Source: Prorocentrum cordatum
Taxonomy: Eukaryota; Sar; Dinophyceae; Prorocentrales; Prorocentraceae
DNA length: 64,000 nucleotides
Direction of reading: 5' to 3'
Assembly (NCBI GenBank): GCA_963575745.1
Contig: CAUYUJ010002725.1
Location: 418,470-482,469 of the forward strand
Shown one piece after another: positions 20,416 to 31,010 of the stretch. Under the pieces are notes generated by a model that was not told the origin of the DNA, did no database searches, and saw only the letters and a list, made by a program, of their open reading frames with translations. Numbering within the stretch: the first letter of the stretch is position 1; every line of letters begins with the position of its first letter. A program made the translations under genes and the position numbers.

Positions 20416-21244
20416 TGAGGTGTCTGAGTGGCTGACAACAGCCCCCCGTCACAAACCATTTCATAATGGTCACTTGTCAGACATATTTATTCGTGACGTT
20501 ACGTCCTATGACGAGTACGGCGGCTGGGCAGACGCATCGCAGCTACTCAGCGCATGGCCCGCAGAAGGGCGATAACATTACCACCCGAAGTATCTCGACA
20601 CGGTACGTCGCTTGCTTAAACATCGTCACTGGGCGTATCAGGCCCATGCTGTCTTGGAGATCATCGGCATGATAGATGAGTCTGGAGTAAAAATGAACAG
20701 GCTGCAGATCAAGAAGATGAGGTATTCTGATACGACTTACGACGCCTACTTCATCCGCCCGTTCAACGGGCATCGCAGCCCTGGCATCAGGTGCCCAGAA
20801 CCCCATATATGAGGATCACTGGCTTATCAGCACTTGGGGCGCCTCGGTATTGCACTCATGGAACTCAATGGGAGAGTATGCCGATTATTGCCAGTATAGG
20901 CCTATCCTGTCGCGCCGACGACACCAGTAATAATGAGGGGCAGGCAGTTTGTACATGGATGCCCGTACTTTCCTGGTGACAATCGAATCCAATCTGGTTT
21001 ACGCATGGATTCAGAGGTCCTGATCATGGTCAGCCTGAAGAACCTGATTCGGGACAATATTCCAGTGTGGCGTTCGGCGAACGACACTGTCATGACAGCA
21101 GGCCGTAATGGCAGGATCCCTCCTACTCACATCGTCCAGTTGATCGGGATCTTGCCAAGTCACACTTGTCAGTGCAATCGCGCGGGGCAAGTATGGATAA
21201 ATCCTTTATTTGAAGGGCGACAACCAGCCGTGCACGAGTATTAG
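20297..21244 (+). pseudogene. RNA 2'-phosphotransferase-like domain (Tpt1/KptA type) in the Copia element
   Basis: Four overlapping frame segments together give the family signature. An RH pair (CGT CAC, 20447-20452) is followed by YGGWADASQLLSA, matching the N-terminal RH...GWV..ddLL module. FIRPFNGHRSP (Arg at 20756) matches the IRAxxGHS box. THGTQWESMPIIASIGLS (20850s) matches the HGT...iL..GL box. FVHGCPYFPGDNRIQSGLRM and RSANDTVMTAG..GRIPP match the C-terminal hVH...sG.R and RSaNgv.lt.G..iPp boxes. Known family members remove a 2'-phosphate from RNA using NAD, with an Arg-His-Arg-Arg set; all four residues seem present. The domain is broken by at least three frameshifts. Whether an ancestral element used it on tRNA, on its own RNA or on proteins is unknown. 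Confidence 0.65.
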
Positions 21245-22480
21245 AATTGATGAGATGTACGAGATTCGTAATGACACATCTTAACGATTCTTTTCAGATG
21301 TCCCCTACAACTTGAAGTGCCCCGATCCGCTCCCGATTGTATTTTCACAGGTGTTCATGATGAACGCATGCCATGCAGGGGCACCTGCAGGGGGATCTGA
21401 TGGATCATGGATACAGGCTCAGAGCGCTCATGTGACGGGTATTACGCCAAGTGGTATTATGCCTACTGATACGTTATACGCTAACGATCCGTGGTGTGCC
21501 CAGGTTCAACAGTTGCCAGTACCTGCAGGGCAACCTGCTTCGTTCGCTCCCATGAGCAGAATTACTTCACTATTTGGCACCCCACAGAGTGCTGGGAGCA
21601 CCAACAGCCTGCAGGCGAGGCTCCAAAGTATTCGTATGGATCCGCAGCTCTACCAGGTTCTACAGGCAACATCGCCATTTGCATCGCCACGTCCAATTGC
21701 AGGGCAACCTGCTATCCCAATGCGCCATACAGAGAAGTTTAGCTGGTCAGCAGGAATGGATGTACCGGCGGATGCGTGAGGCCGCCCAGAGCATGCGGAG
21801 GGATTGCATAGACCTCCCTAATGCCAACTGGACGCCGCCGTGGGAGTATGTTTCGGATCCAAATCCTTCTCCTTACAACCCACCCCAATCGGCATGGTTA
21901 TGTGCCAGCATTCTTCAGCCACCCGACTTGCGATCCAACGGCTGCTGATCGTCCAGCGGCAGCGCCAATTGACCATCCACTCTTTCCTGATTATCATGCA
22001 CAGGTGAGTGGAACTGCTCGGGTGGGAACACTGCCTGAAAACCATATGTTCGGGCGACGGCCGACGATTTCTATCAGTCTCAGTTGACACGTGGCTCAGG
22101 ATATGCATCAGGCGTGCCAGGACAGATACCTCACTATGGTTATCTGGCACCCGCTATGGATCAATACGTGCAGCAGCAGGCTCCAGGCCTAGTGCTGCCA
22201 CCGACCATGGGAGAGATGCGCCCTGAGATCCCGGCCATACGCGAGGCGCAGCAAGCCGACTTGGCCACGCAGGCCACGCGGCAGCGCCGACATCAAGATC
22301 GCCAGGCCAACAGAATGCTGAGCCGCGCAGGGCAACCTGCTAACCGCAATGCAGCAGGGAAACCTGCGAGCAGTCCAGCCATGGCTGCATCGATGCAGCT
22401 GCCGACTTTCTCACCCGTTCGATTCGAAGCTGGTGAATCCACCCTGGAGCGTCGGATGCGCATCGGGCCAGCGGCAACAC
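21245..22480 (+). pseudogene. Copia linker between 2'-phosphotransferase-like and RING domains
   Basis: Proline/glutamine/methionine-rich frames (for example QLPVPAGQPASFAPMSRITS and RQRRHQDRQANRMLSRAGQP) without a recognised domain. Densest stretch of the hairpin family: 21375, 21525, 21699, 22327 and 22354. Several frame changes. Confidence 0.4.
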
Positions 22481-22489
22481 CGCCCATCA

Positions 22490-22730
22490 TTAGTGACGGC
22501 GATTTCAGTAAGTGTGCCATATGTCTGGACCTGTTCATGAATAACGACAAGATCTGGCGCCCCCAGCGCGGCCACATATTCCATGCACAATGTTGGGATC
22601 GTGTGGTACACGCCCACGTGGATAGGCAGGTGGCTGTTAACATGGAAGGTTCCGCGTGTGAGGCCCCCCTGTGCCATATGCAGGGGTGTTGGCCTCATTG
22701 CTGCCGGGTTCCACGACGCCCTTGCTGGAG
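22490..22730 (+). pseudogene. RING-finger-like domain in the Copia element
   Basis: CAICLDLFMNNDKIWRPQRG leads to HIFHAQCWDRVVHAHVDRQV; after a one-base frame change the sequence ends PPCAICRG. This gives CxxC, H, H, C and a final CxxC, the outline of a RING-H2 ubiquitin-ligase fold. The third cysteine position (expected just before GH) is not a cysteine here (QRG), so one zinc site is incomplete. RING domains normally recruit E2 enzymes. A RING in a retrotransposon polyprotein could act on host restriction factors or on polyprotein turnover, but that is inference. It is followed by a coiled-coil-like ANELRDLREELNRVTAMM. Confidence 0.6.
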
Positions 22731-23500
22731 ATCAGGAAGCACATGATCGTCATGAATATATTCTCCAGAGGGCGAACGAGCTCAGGGACCTCCGTGAAGA
22801 GCTCAACCGCGTTACAGCCATGATGATCAACACCGCGGAGATATCGATGACGACTCCCGCGGGGATGCCTGCATCATTGGCCAAAGCGGGGTTCGTGACG
22901 GAGGCAGCTACACTCGCAGGGACACCTGCTACTGACGCACCTATTCAACTGGTCGCAGAGGCCGGCAGCAACGCAGGGACACGTGCCCGATCGGCTCCAC
23001 CTTCGGCACCAGTGAATGATGCATGGTTGAGGCGCATGGAAAGGGCTACTGACAGGAGCGCCCAATGGCTTCAGTCTTCGCACGCATACATGCCATATGG
23101 GCGAGACCCTCGGCCACGCAGCCGGCGCAGAATTGAGGGCCCGGTAAGCATGCGCAGTGGTAACAGTGGGATCTCTGAGCGCGACATGTTGCATACGGTA
23201 CTTTTGGTACATACCGACGGCCAGATGAGCATGCGCGCGGAGGAAGATGCGTTCATGAATTTGCCCGCTGCCTCCACGTCACACCCATATACGCATGACG
23301 AATACCCCGCAGCTTGGATCTTTGAAAATAGCCCTCTTACGGAAGAAGAAGAAGCGCGTGAGTATATGAATGTATTTACATCCCCGTCAAGAAACGATTG
23401 GGTGTTGGGGAACAAAGGCGCCGTAAAGGCTTACGTGGTACGGCAGTATCTGAAGTTCCTGGACTATTCGGCGAACGCCATGAGTTAGCTTTGGCAGCCA
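22731..23500 (+). pseudogene. Copia region between RING and protease
   Basis: Continuous frame with a predicted coiled coil just after the RING, an A/T/G-rich linker with hairpins at 22859, 22916 and 22973, then a well-structured block (ISERDMLHTVLLVHTDGQMS, NDWVLGNKGAVKAYVVRQYL). The last block is typical of sequence just upstream of the protease in related elements, as far as I recall. No catalytic motif. Confidence 0.45.
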
Positions 23501-23529
23501 ACAGTGGGACTATGTTCAATGGTATGTTG

Positions 23530-24010
23530 ATTATGCAGGTGGATATTTGCAGACATTAGTATCATTGGATTAAAGACGGCGCATAATTTCGAGCAGGTAT
23601 CACGTTCCCACGGACACGCTTTTGAATGGTTGACTCTCACAAAAAGACTGTATGTGTCGGGAGTGGGGCATGGCGCCGCGATTTGTGATAAATCCCTGCA
23701 CTGCAACATCGCGTGCAAAGAAAGGGGGGATTCCGCGGGGCAGCCTGCTGTGCCGAGACTTGATACGTACTCAGCAAATGTGGCTGAGGGCTCTGGAGAG
23801 ACCCTCACTGCTATTCTGGGTCTGAGGAGCATGTCCAACTTGGGGACCATCCTGATCCTCGAGCAGGGGCACGAGAAGATTATCATCCCTGGAGTGGAGA
23901 TGTACAAGGTTCTAATCGGAAAGGGTTCCAGGGTACTTGATTTGATGAGACGCCTTCCGGGCATCTGGCACTCAAAGCCGACGAGTACGAGACGGCTACG
24001 GAGGATCAAG
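23530..24010 (+). pseudogene. pr: Aspartic protease region of the Copia element
   Basis: A frame with VDIC (Asp codon 23542-23544) precedes DISIIGLKTAHNFEQVSRSH, KRLYVSGVGHGAAICDKSL and EGSGETLTAILGLRSMSNLG. The block GVGxG...LPAILGLRSM is the protease core I associate with this Copia group. The catalytic D-(T/S/I)-G appears as D-I-C and is followed by a frameshift, so the enzyme is inactive twice over. It would have processed the polyprotein. Hairpin at 23735 lies in the middle. Confidence 0.55.
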
Positions 24011-25330
24011 GGTCGATGTCCTTTACTATCACGGCCACTCCTCAGTGTCAAGAAGCTCCGTTACTCGTCAAGGAATCTTCCGACCCAGAGCCAACTGCAG
24101 GGGCGCCTGCTGCGCGCGATGTCCATGCGCACATGATGTCGCAAGACACGAAGGGCATCATCTGTTCTATTAATGTGGAGACGTTTGCTTTCACGGTCCA
24201 GTCTTTGGTGAACAACACCTTGAGGGCTTGGCATCGCAGAAATGCGTCCTTTGGGACCACCCCTACCTCGGCCGACAAGGACTTCGGCTTTCGCAACCTG
24301 CAGGCGAAGATATATCAGGCCATCCACGAGGAGGGGATGAAATGGATTCCTCCTGACACACGTGCAGGGGCACCTGGGGAAGTAAATGGTGCTGTTGAGA
24401 AGTTTGAAATTTCGTCAAGCAGCAGTTCTGCTGCGCAGCGCGGCACTGGTATTTGGACGCCCCCATCGCCAAACGAGCGACGGGGGCAGGCGCGTGCCAC
24501 GGCCTCTCGCGCTTGCAAGGACAGGCCGACCATTCAGGTGCTGTCAGCAAGCGCGGGGGAACCTGCAATCTTTTCCCAGGCACCGGCTGTGCGTGCCAGG
24601 GGCCGCGGCGAGCCCGGCTGCGCGGCTGCCGCAGACGGCAGTGGACCCGGCTGTGTGGCCGCTGCAGAAAAAGAAGGATTGTCGCATGATTATCATTCTC
24701 GTGCATTCGTAATTGTGGATATACGGACAGCTTGCGCTAAACTCCGAGCCCGTGGATATATGTGCGATCGTATCACACCTACAAAGGTGATGACCTCCAC
24801 TTGTGCATTGTATTTGGGTGCGCTACTTTCGGGCGATTACCAACTGTTGTGGTCTGCAACGCCTGCCGACCGGCATGTGAGGCTGCCTGGCAAAAGGGCA
24901 GGGTCACATTGCCAGCGTATCCTAAGTCTGATGTCGTAGGCTCGGGCTCTACGCGTGACTATTGTACTTGCGGGGCCACCAGGGTATTTCTGGAGACAAG
25001 GTCCCATACGAGATGTTATTGAAGATCTTAATTTACAAGTCATGCGCATGCGCTTCTGCCAGTTCGGCCTTAAGTACGACCGCGCCAACAAGTTGCCCAG
25101 CGGATCACATCTGCAAGTGGCTACTACGCGCACGCGCATCCCCGCCAATTCTTTGGAGATGCACGTGCAACAGAGCAGGGGACCCTGCAAATCCTACTGA
25201 GCAGATTCTGGATTGGTACGGATACGGTGCTCCGAAAGCCGAATGGCGGAATAAGACACAAGCGATCATGACCGCAAGGTTGATCGATCAAATGGACTAA
25301 CATACAACGCAAAGAAGCCATACAAATGCT
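24011..25330 (+). pseudogene. Copia linker downstream of protease
   Basis: One long frame (24016-24939) with VETFAFTVQSLVNNTLRAWH and serine/alanine-rich stretches, then broken frames. Hairpins at 24097, 24364, 24553 and 25175. No enzyme motif recognised. Confidence 0.4.
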
Positions 25331-25342
25331 GTACATCTGAGT

Positions 25343-26018
25343 ATGCATACTCGTGTTGATAAAGCAGTTCGAACGTACGTTCAATCTCCTAAGAATGGCC
25401 CTGAATGGGGCCATGTTGTGAGACGGGTGGCTATGAACCTGGACGACAACGTGATCATCCAGGACATCAAGATCCAGGACCAGGTGACCAGCCGACTGCG
25501 TACAACTATAACGCACCATTACTGGATCGTGTTACTGACATCCGTACCCGATTTTACTGGGAGCAGCCGGGACCAACATTTCTGGGAAACGGCAGCTCAC
25601 GACCACGCTCAAGGCGAGTGGCGATCATCGGTGACGATCGTTTTTCCCCCCCTTCGATTGAGCGCGGCAGCGTGCTACCCTCTATTCCAGAATTTCCGAC
25701 ACTTAGCCTACCAGAAATAGAGCAACAGACAGCGCTACCAACAGATGCCAGAATTAAACAAAAAGAATCAACAGAAGGCAGACAAAAAAGCTGGCATCAA
25801 ACCACGCAAGATACCCGAAATGGTCGAAGAAGGCAACGACGACTGTGGAGACGATTTCAAAGGACTCGGGTGTAGCGCGAACTGCACTGATGTACCTTTG
25901 GTCTCCGACACGGATAGTAGCGGCGAAGAGGAGACCTTCATCGCCCTACCTGCGGGGCAACCTGCCGAATCCCATGCAGATGTATTCTCCATTATCCCCA
26001 CCCTGTGTTATGGATGAC
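25343..26018 (+). pseudogene. Copia conserved linker before the methyltransferase-like domain
   Basis: Frames give WGHVVRRVAMNLDDNVIIQD, RVTDIRTRFYWEQPGPTFLG and KKAGIKPRKIPEMVEEGNDD. The DIRTxFYW motif recurs in dinoflagellate Copia polyproteins as I recall them. Ends in an acidic serine stretch (SDTDSSGEEETF) and a hairpin at 25952-25965. Confidence 0.5.
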
Positions 26019-26026
26019 ACAACAAG

Positions 26027-26690
26027 GTAGACGCGCTAGAACTATGCGGGGGAATTGGAGACATCCCCCAGCTAGCACTCAGCCGAGGTATGTCTTCAGG
26101 GGGAAGCCTCGACAGACGTGCCTTCGTTGATCTTGGAAACAAGGATGTCCAGGATGCAGCAATGCACTATTTAGACGTTTGCTTCGCTAAGGTTGTCATA
26201 CTACAACCCAGTTGCCGAATGACTGGCTTGCCTTCCTACTTGAATGCTAAGGTGAACTACGACACCTGGCATGGACATCATTAGGAGGACTTGCCACGCG
26301 TCAAGTTCTGTGGGAAGGTAGCGGTACGTCAAAATGATATTCGACGATTCTTTTTACGAGAACAACCAGTTGGGACTCGGGTGGATCAGATACCGCCATG
26401 GACTACGCTGGCCAACAGCAAGGGCACTTGCAAAGTACAGATGGAACAAAATGTACTGCAGTTCTACGTGATTCCCATGGGGTACTAATACGAAAACCGA
26501 CAGATCATGGCTAACCATCGCTTATACTTTATTCCCTTTGAACGAAGGCGATGTAATGGTCATCATCCACATGCGTCGGTGTGCAATAAGGAACTGTCCA
26601 TGGCTGCGCAGTATGTTCCAAAGATGCAGTCGCTTTTTGTTGAATCTGTTCAGATCTCACACGACCTCTTCCAGACAACTCGTGACCCTT
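26027..26690 (+). pseudogene. Methyltransferase-like (Rossmann-type) domain of the Copia element
   Basis: VDALELCGGIGDIPQLALSR resembles motif I (DLFxGxGG) of cytosine methyltransferases. VDLGNKDVQDA may be the acidic ribose-binding step, and VVILQPSCRMTGLPSYLNAK occupies the position of the PPC catalytic loop, with QPSC in place of a canonical PC pair. A TAG at 26282-26284 interrupts it; the same frame continues with REQPVGTRVDQIPPW and then shifts to HGVLIRKPTD. The closing block RRCNGHHPHASVCNKELSMA also fits. Cytosine methyltransferases captured by dinoflagellate Copia elements have been reported, but this divergent domain may be a different relative. Inactive here. Confidence 0.55.
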
Positions 26691-26799
26691 TCCATGGTTA
26701 CCCATGTTCGTCTACCGTGTTGGCGACCAACGCAAGGGGGTGCGATTTGGACGATCCGAGTCGTCCCCGACAACCTGACGGCTCGATTGCGAGACCACC

Positions 26800-27395
26800 G
26801 TCGGGGGGGCTTGGCTGTCCTGCCTGCTCGGATAACGTGAACATGCTTTCTCCATCGCATGATAGGGATCGAGACATTGCAGATGGTACGACAAGGATGA
26901 CTATCATTGGGAGTGTCCGAGTTGTAAGAAGAACTACGGGAAGAACAAACCTGGACATGTGCTAACACCTGGCAAATGCAAGTTTGCCAAGCCTTGGAAG
27001 CTTCCCGACAATCATGGACAGATCCCGCCGGTTCCCGTCGGACCGGCAGCAGGACTTGCACCGCCAGATCCTGCCGAAGTAGCAGCTCATCCACCCGGGG
27101 CACCAGCAGCACCGGCACTTGCGCGACTGAGAGCACCTAGACCTGGCCTGAGAGCTGGATCTACCGCAGGCGCAAGCAATCACGACATCACTGTTGGAAG
27201 ACATGCTGCTGAGCCTGCTGCAGGGCAACCTGCCTCAAGTGGAGCCGGTAGTTCGGATGGCCACCTCCGACTACCACAGGTTAGAGTCAGACGTGGCCGG
27301 CAGCAAGGTGGAGAAGCGCCTCCACCACCACCAGCAGGGGAACCTGCCGCACGACCGCGACTACCAGACTAGTCACGGTTCGATGTACAAAGCAG
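26800..27395 (+). pseudogene. Zinc-binding CxxC motifs and proline-rich linker before integrase
   Basis: One frame gives GLGCPACSDNVNML with downstream histidine, and another (26884 on) gives HWECPSCKKNYGKNKPGHVL ending GKC, a CX2C...H...C zinc site. They are followed by PPVPVGPAAGLAPPDPAEVA, an alanine/proline linker with hairpins at 27220 and 27334. Probably two small zinc-binding modules preceding the integrase. Confidence 0.5.
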
Positions 27396-27426
27396 TCTAC
27401 AACATTTACGAAGCCTTGACCCCAGC

Positions 27427-28440
27427 GTGGTAACACGCGAGTTGCGAAATTCACATTTACGCTGGTTCCATGCGAAAGAGCCTAAGATGATACTCATCTT
27501 AAGCAAAACAGGTCTGGACAATGATCGACTCAATCTCAGCAAGGGCGTCTGCGACACGTGCCGAGAATGCAGAGCTTGGGACACGCCTGGACACGCAGTT
27601 ATGCCCTCTACTGCATTACCCGGCACATTGAATGATGAAGTGGAATGTGACTTGATGTTCTACAAGCAAGAACACAATACATTTCACATTACCGATCGTT
27701 GCATACGATATGCTACTGGGATGGAAATACCAGATAAAACGATGACTACTATCCTGGGTGCATATCATCAGTGCTGGATGCAGTTTGGACCAGCTAAGGT
27801 ACTTTACTCGGATGGAGAAGGTGCCCTTAATAATGACATTGCGAAGGCAGTCCTCAAGGCAGGCACTGAACTTAGAGTACGCGCGCGTGGACAGCGTGCG
27901 ACGACGATCGAGGCCAGAAATGGCATCCGACGTCATCTACTTCACGTAATGCAGGCTGAACTCAATAGGTGAGACATACCTCTTGTGCTCACTAGACTAC
28001 TGCATGAAGTCTTGTTTGCTGCCAACGCGTTCAGAATCTGCAACGAGGTGTCTCCATACAACGCGCTATTTGGCTGGCAACCAGCCATGCTCCATGACCT
28101 CCCTGTTCTGGACCACGGGCAGTCGACAGAAACATCATATCATTCTCGTGAACAGACAGTACGCAGGGTATGCTTTGAGGCGATCACACAGGCCACGGCA
28201 GCAGCTAAGACCAATCGTGCTCTACGCACTAAGACGACAATTACAGGTCAGCATTTTTATGACGAAGGAGATCTGGTTGACTACCATCGCCCTACGACTA
28301 CTAAAGATGACTGGGGAGGCTGGAATGGCCCGTTCCCATTTGTAAGGAATGATCCCGAAAAGGGGCCAGGTCATCATCCGAGTAGACAATCGAGACGTTC
28401 GAGTACAGTACGGCGATGTAAGACACTCGCCCTACATTGA
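27427..28440 (+). pseudogene. int: Integrase (HHCC and DDE core)
   Basis: HLRWFHA and CDTCRECRAW supply the zinc-binding H..H and C..C pairs. VECDLMFYKQEHNTFHITDR gives the first catalytic Asp, VLYSDGEGALN the second, and TIEARNGIRRH the Glu, spaced as in retroviral-type integrases. A TGA at 27970-27972 splits the core from RLLHEVLFAANAFRICNEVS and SPYNALFGWQPAML. The chromatin/C-terminal part GDLVDYHRPTTTKDDWGGWN is shifted by one base near 28365. This enzyme would insert the cDNA; it is non-functional as it stands. Confidence 0.8.
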
Positions 28441-29450
28441 AGCACTCATAGCCCGAGAGATTGGCTCCGACAACATTGCATTACGTACAATGTTTACTTT
28501 CGTAGCCAGCCTTTCAGCGGGGAGACCTGCGTTGACATTTGGCTATGTGCCGACCAAGAAAGGTACGCTTCAGATGACAGCGGCAAGTCGCCCATCTCCA
28601 AAGGTACACTTGGCCCTACAATATATCATCAGAAACTTCGTCCGCATCGAGAATGTAGTTCCGGTCAGATTCGCCAAGAGTATTCATGAGCCACCCCCGG
28701 CTACTTGTGCTGACCGTTGCACAAGATTATTACGATACCGACGTGGATTCAGGATTCCATTATTATGAAACAAAAGGTACTGCTCTGCATATACATGATA
28801 TAAGTGGATCAGCACATGCACGAATCATCCAATGCCTGAAGTCCATCAAACCTCAGGCAGGCTTCGATCAGGACATGTCAGAGTTCGAGGACTTGGTTGA
28901 TGCGCCGACACTTGAGGGAGCCGCTAGAGAGGCTTCAGAAGCCGAGCCAGAACATGATGACGGACGGCTGTCTACGATCTACGAGGAATCAGAAGCTGAT
29001 CTTGAGTCACATGTCATGGAGGTATGGTACGCAGAGCTGCGAGAGGAAAAGGAATTGCTGGAGGCAGCTCCACTAGAAGACTTCTTTACCGTACCCACAC
29101 AGATGGTTCCTGATCAGAGTGTGTTGATCACTGTAGCTGGTGAACAGCGGGGACACCTGCCGAAGTGGGGGCGCACTCATGATCCCGATGCCGAGGAGAC
29201 GTTCTACGCTCCCCTGTGCGCCATGGTCGAAGACGACAGCTACGGACTCGACTCTGTCGAAAACGGTCCATACGTTGAACTCTTGTCCGAGCAGCAACAC
29301 ATGCTGTTAGACGCCGACCGGGTGACCACCATGCGAGTATATGTCACTGCCGCTGCAAAGCGAGCTGTGGTCGTCAAGGAAGACGACCTCCTCGCTAAAG
29401 CTGACATTCAGGCGAATCCCGAGAACATGCCGAAGGCCCTTGTTTACTGA
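28349..29450 (+). pseudogene. Integrase C-terminal extension and pre-RT linker
   Basis: QVIIRVDNRDVRVQYGDVRH follows the frameshift, then MFTFVASLSAGRPALTFGYV with the GAGA-loop hairpin at 28517. A second frame (28686-29450) is strongly acidic and ends in the RT entry motif KADIQANPENMPKAL. Known Copia polyproteins have a variable linker here. Confidence 0.6.
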
Positions 29451-30367
29451 GTTGAAGACACGCATCGACAATACATGCTTCAAGATGCAGGAGATCGCCA
29501 AAGCGTCGAACATCATGACTTCGAGATATGTATACACATGGAAAGGCGTTAAAAACGACTGGTGAGATGGAACGCACCATCCGACTTCGTTTGGTACTTC
29601 GAGGCATCATGGACCTAGAAGCTGTCGGTGTAGAAACATTTTCGGGAACAGCCTGAAGGTCAAGCCAGTGGTTACTTGCCAGCGCGGCAGCGTGTAAGAA
29701 GCAGTGGATCAATGCTTCCCTGGACATCATGGCCTTCCTAAATGGATTGACCTATCGAGAACTCGCTGAGGCAACTGGTGAAAAGGAACGTGTGGCGCGT
29801 TTAACGTTGCCGCCTGCATCGGCAATTGTGCTCCGTATTCTTCCAGGATTTGAGAGCTACGACGAGTCGAAGCACTGTATGCAGTGCTTGAAGCCGGGCA
29901 CAGGCACTAAGGACGCCCCACGGGCTTTCTCACTTAAGCCCAGGAGAACCACCAGAGGATTTGGCCTCCGACCTACGTCCTACGACGAGGAGTTCGAGAC
30001 GAGCAGTGACCTGCTCACGGCCAAACATGTTGATGACACTAGCATGGCCGGTACTGAGGACACTATTGACAAGTATGTCAAATGCGTTGAGGATACCTTT
30101 GGTGCGTGTAAACTCAACAAGCACACACATACGAACCGTGCTGTGAGGTACACCAAGGATGAGGACGGCAATGACACCTCGGATCAATATGAATACATTA
30201 AACAGCTCCGTCCTATACAACATCCTGAATTGACCGGCGCCAGCGCTGACGCTCAAGCGACCAAGATGGTGGCATATATGTTCGTCAGTCTCAGATGTGC
30301 GCTGGCATGCGCATTGATCACCCAGATCTGGTTGATGGTCTATGCTGTATCGCTACAACGCGTCTAA
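29400..30367 (+). pseudogene. rt: Reverse transcriptase (Copia, RVT_2 type)
   Basis: TELKTRIDNTCFKMQEIAKA, RYVYTWKGVKN, EMERTIRLRLVLRGIMDLEA, NASLDIMAFLNGLTYRELAE (first catalytic Asp), CLKPGTGTKDAPRAFSLK and AKHVDDTSMAGTEDTI follow each other in the Copia order. The VDD (30029-30037) is the active-site box, with H-V-D-D in place of the commoner YVDD. Lesions: frameshifts near 29440 and 29560, TGA at about 29655, loss of one codon after SLDI, and a TAA at 30365 between RT and RNase H in an otherwise continuous frame. Confidence 0.85.
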
Positions 30368-31010
30368 GAACCGACCAATATTCAAGTGCGACGACTGAGC
30401 GCGATCACCAGAAGGCTACAGGCCTGCCCGAAGAAGATCATCTACCAGGAGATGAACCCCACGGGCGAGGTCGACCTACATGGCGACTCAGGCTACAGAC
30501 GCCTGAGTGGAGACGCCGACGACGATTTCAAAGGCCATGGCATTCGCGGGGCAAACCTGCTACGACGTGGAACCACGTCATCTGGCAAGCCTGTCGTTCA
30601 CTTGATTGATGCGCACTGCAAGTCTCGCCGCTTGCAAGTCCGCTCAAGCTATGCAGCAGAGACGCTTGCAGCAGCCCATAATTTGGAGGACTGCTATCCC
30701 GCGGTTGTGACTCTGCACGAGTTCCATGCGGGGCCACTCGCGACCACTCAGTTGAAAGACATATTTGAGTTGGGTGGCCTGAGCATCAAGGTCACCTTGA
30801 CCATCGATGCTGAGTCTGTCTTTAAGTCCTTGTCAAGCAAAGACTTGGAGAAGCCGACTGGGTGTACCCCTTTAGGACACACATGTCGGATACGGCAGAT
30901 GATGGAGCGCGGAATCGTGCGTAGCATTCAGTGGTGTGATACCCGCGATATGACTGCGGATGGACACAAAAAGGAGCACTGACAGAGAAATGCTCCTACA
31001 AGTCATGGGA
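30368..31010 (+). pseudogene. rnh: RNase H domain of the Copia element
   Basis: Acidic residues in the expected order: LHGDSGYRRLSGDADDDFKG (Asp), SSYAAETLAAAHNLED (Glu), TLTIDAESVFKSLSSKDL (Asp) and QWCDTRDMTADGHKK (Asp). It would degrade the RNA of the RNA/cDNA hybrid. A one-base change in the A-run near 30969 ends the frame early; the usual tail (TDREMLLQVMG) continues in the next frame to about 31050. Confidence 0.8.

Noticed and set aside
28071-28087. TGGCTGGCAACCAGCCA palindrome in the integrase region
   Set aside because: Seven-bp stem with a three-base loop and different arms; it encodes conserved GWQPAM and does not match the family layout.
30546-30560. GCGGG-GCAAA-CCTGC in the RNase H region as a member of the hairpin family
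   Set aside because: Five-base loop, and the sequence encodes the conserved GIRGANLLR of the enzyme in a different register, so it is probably coincidental.
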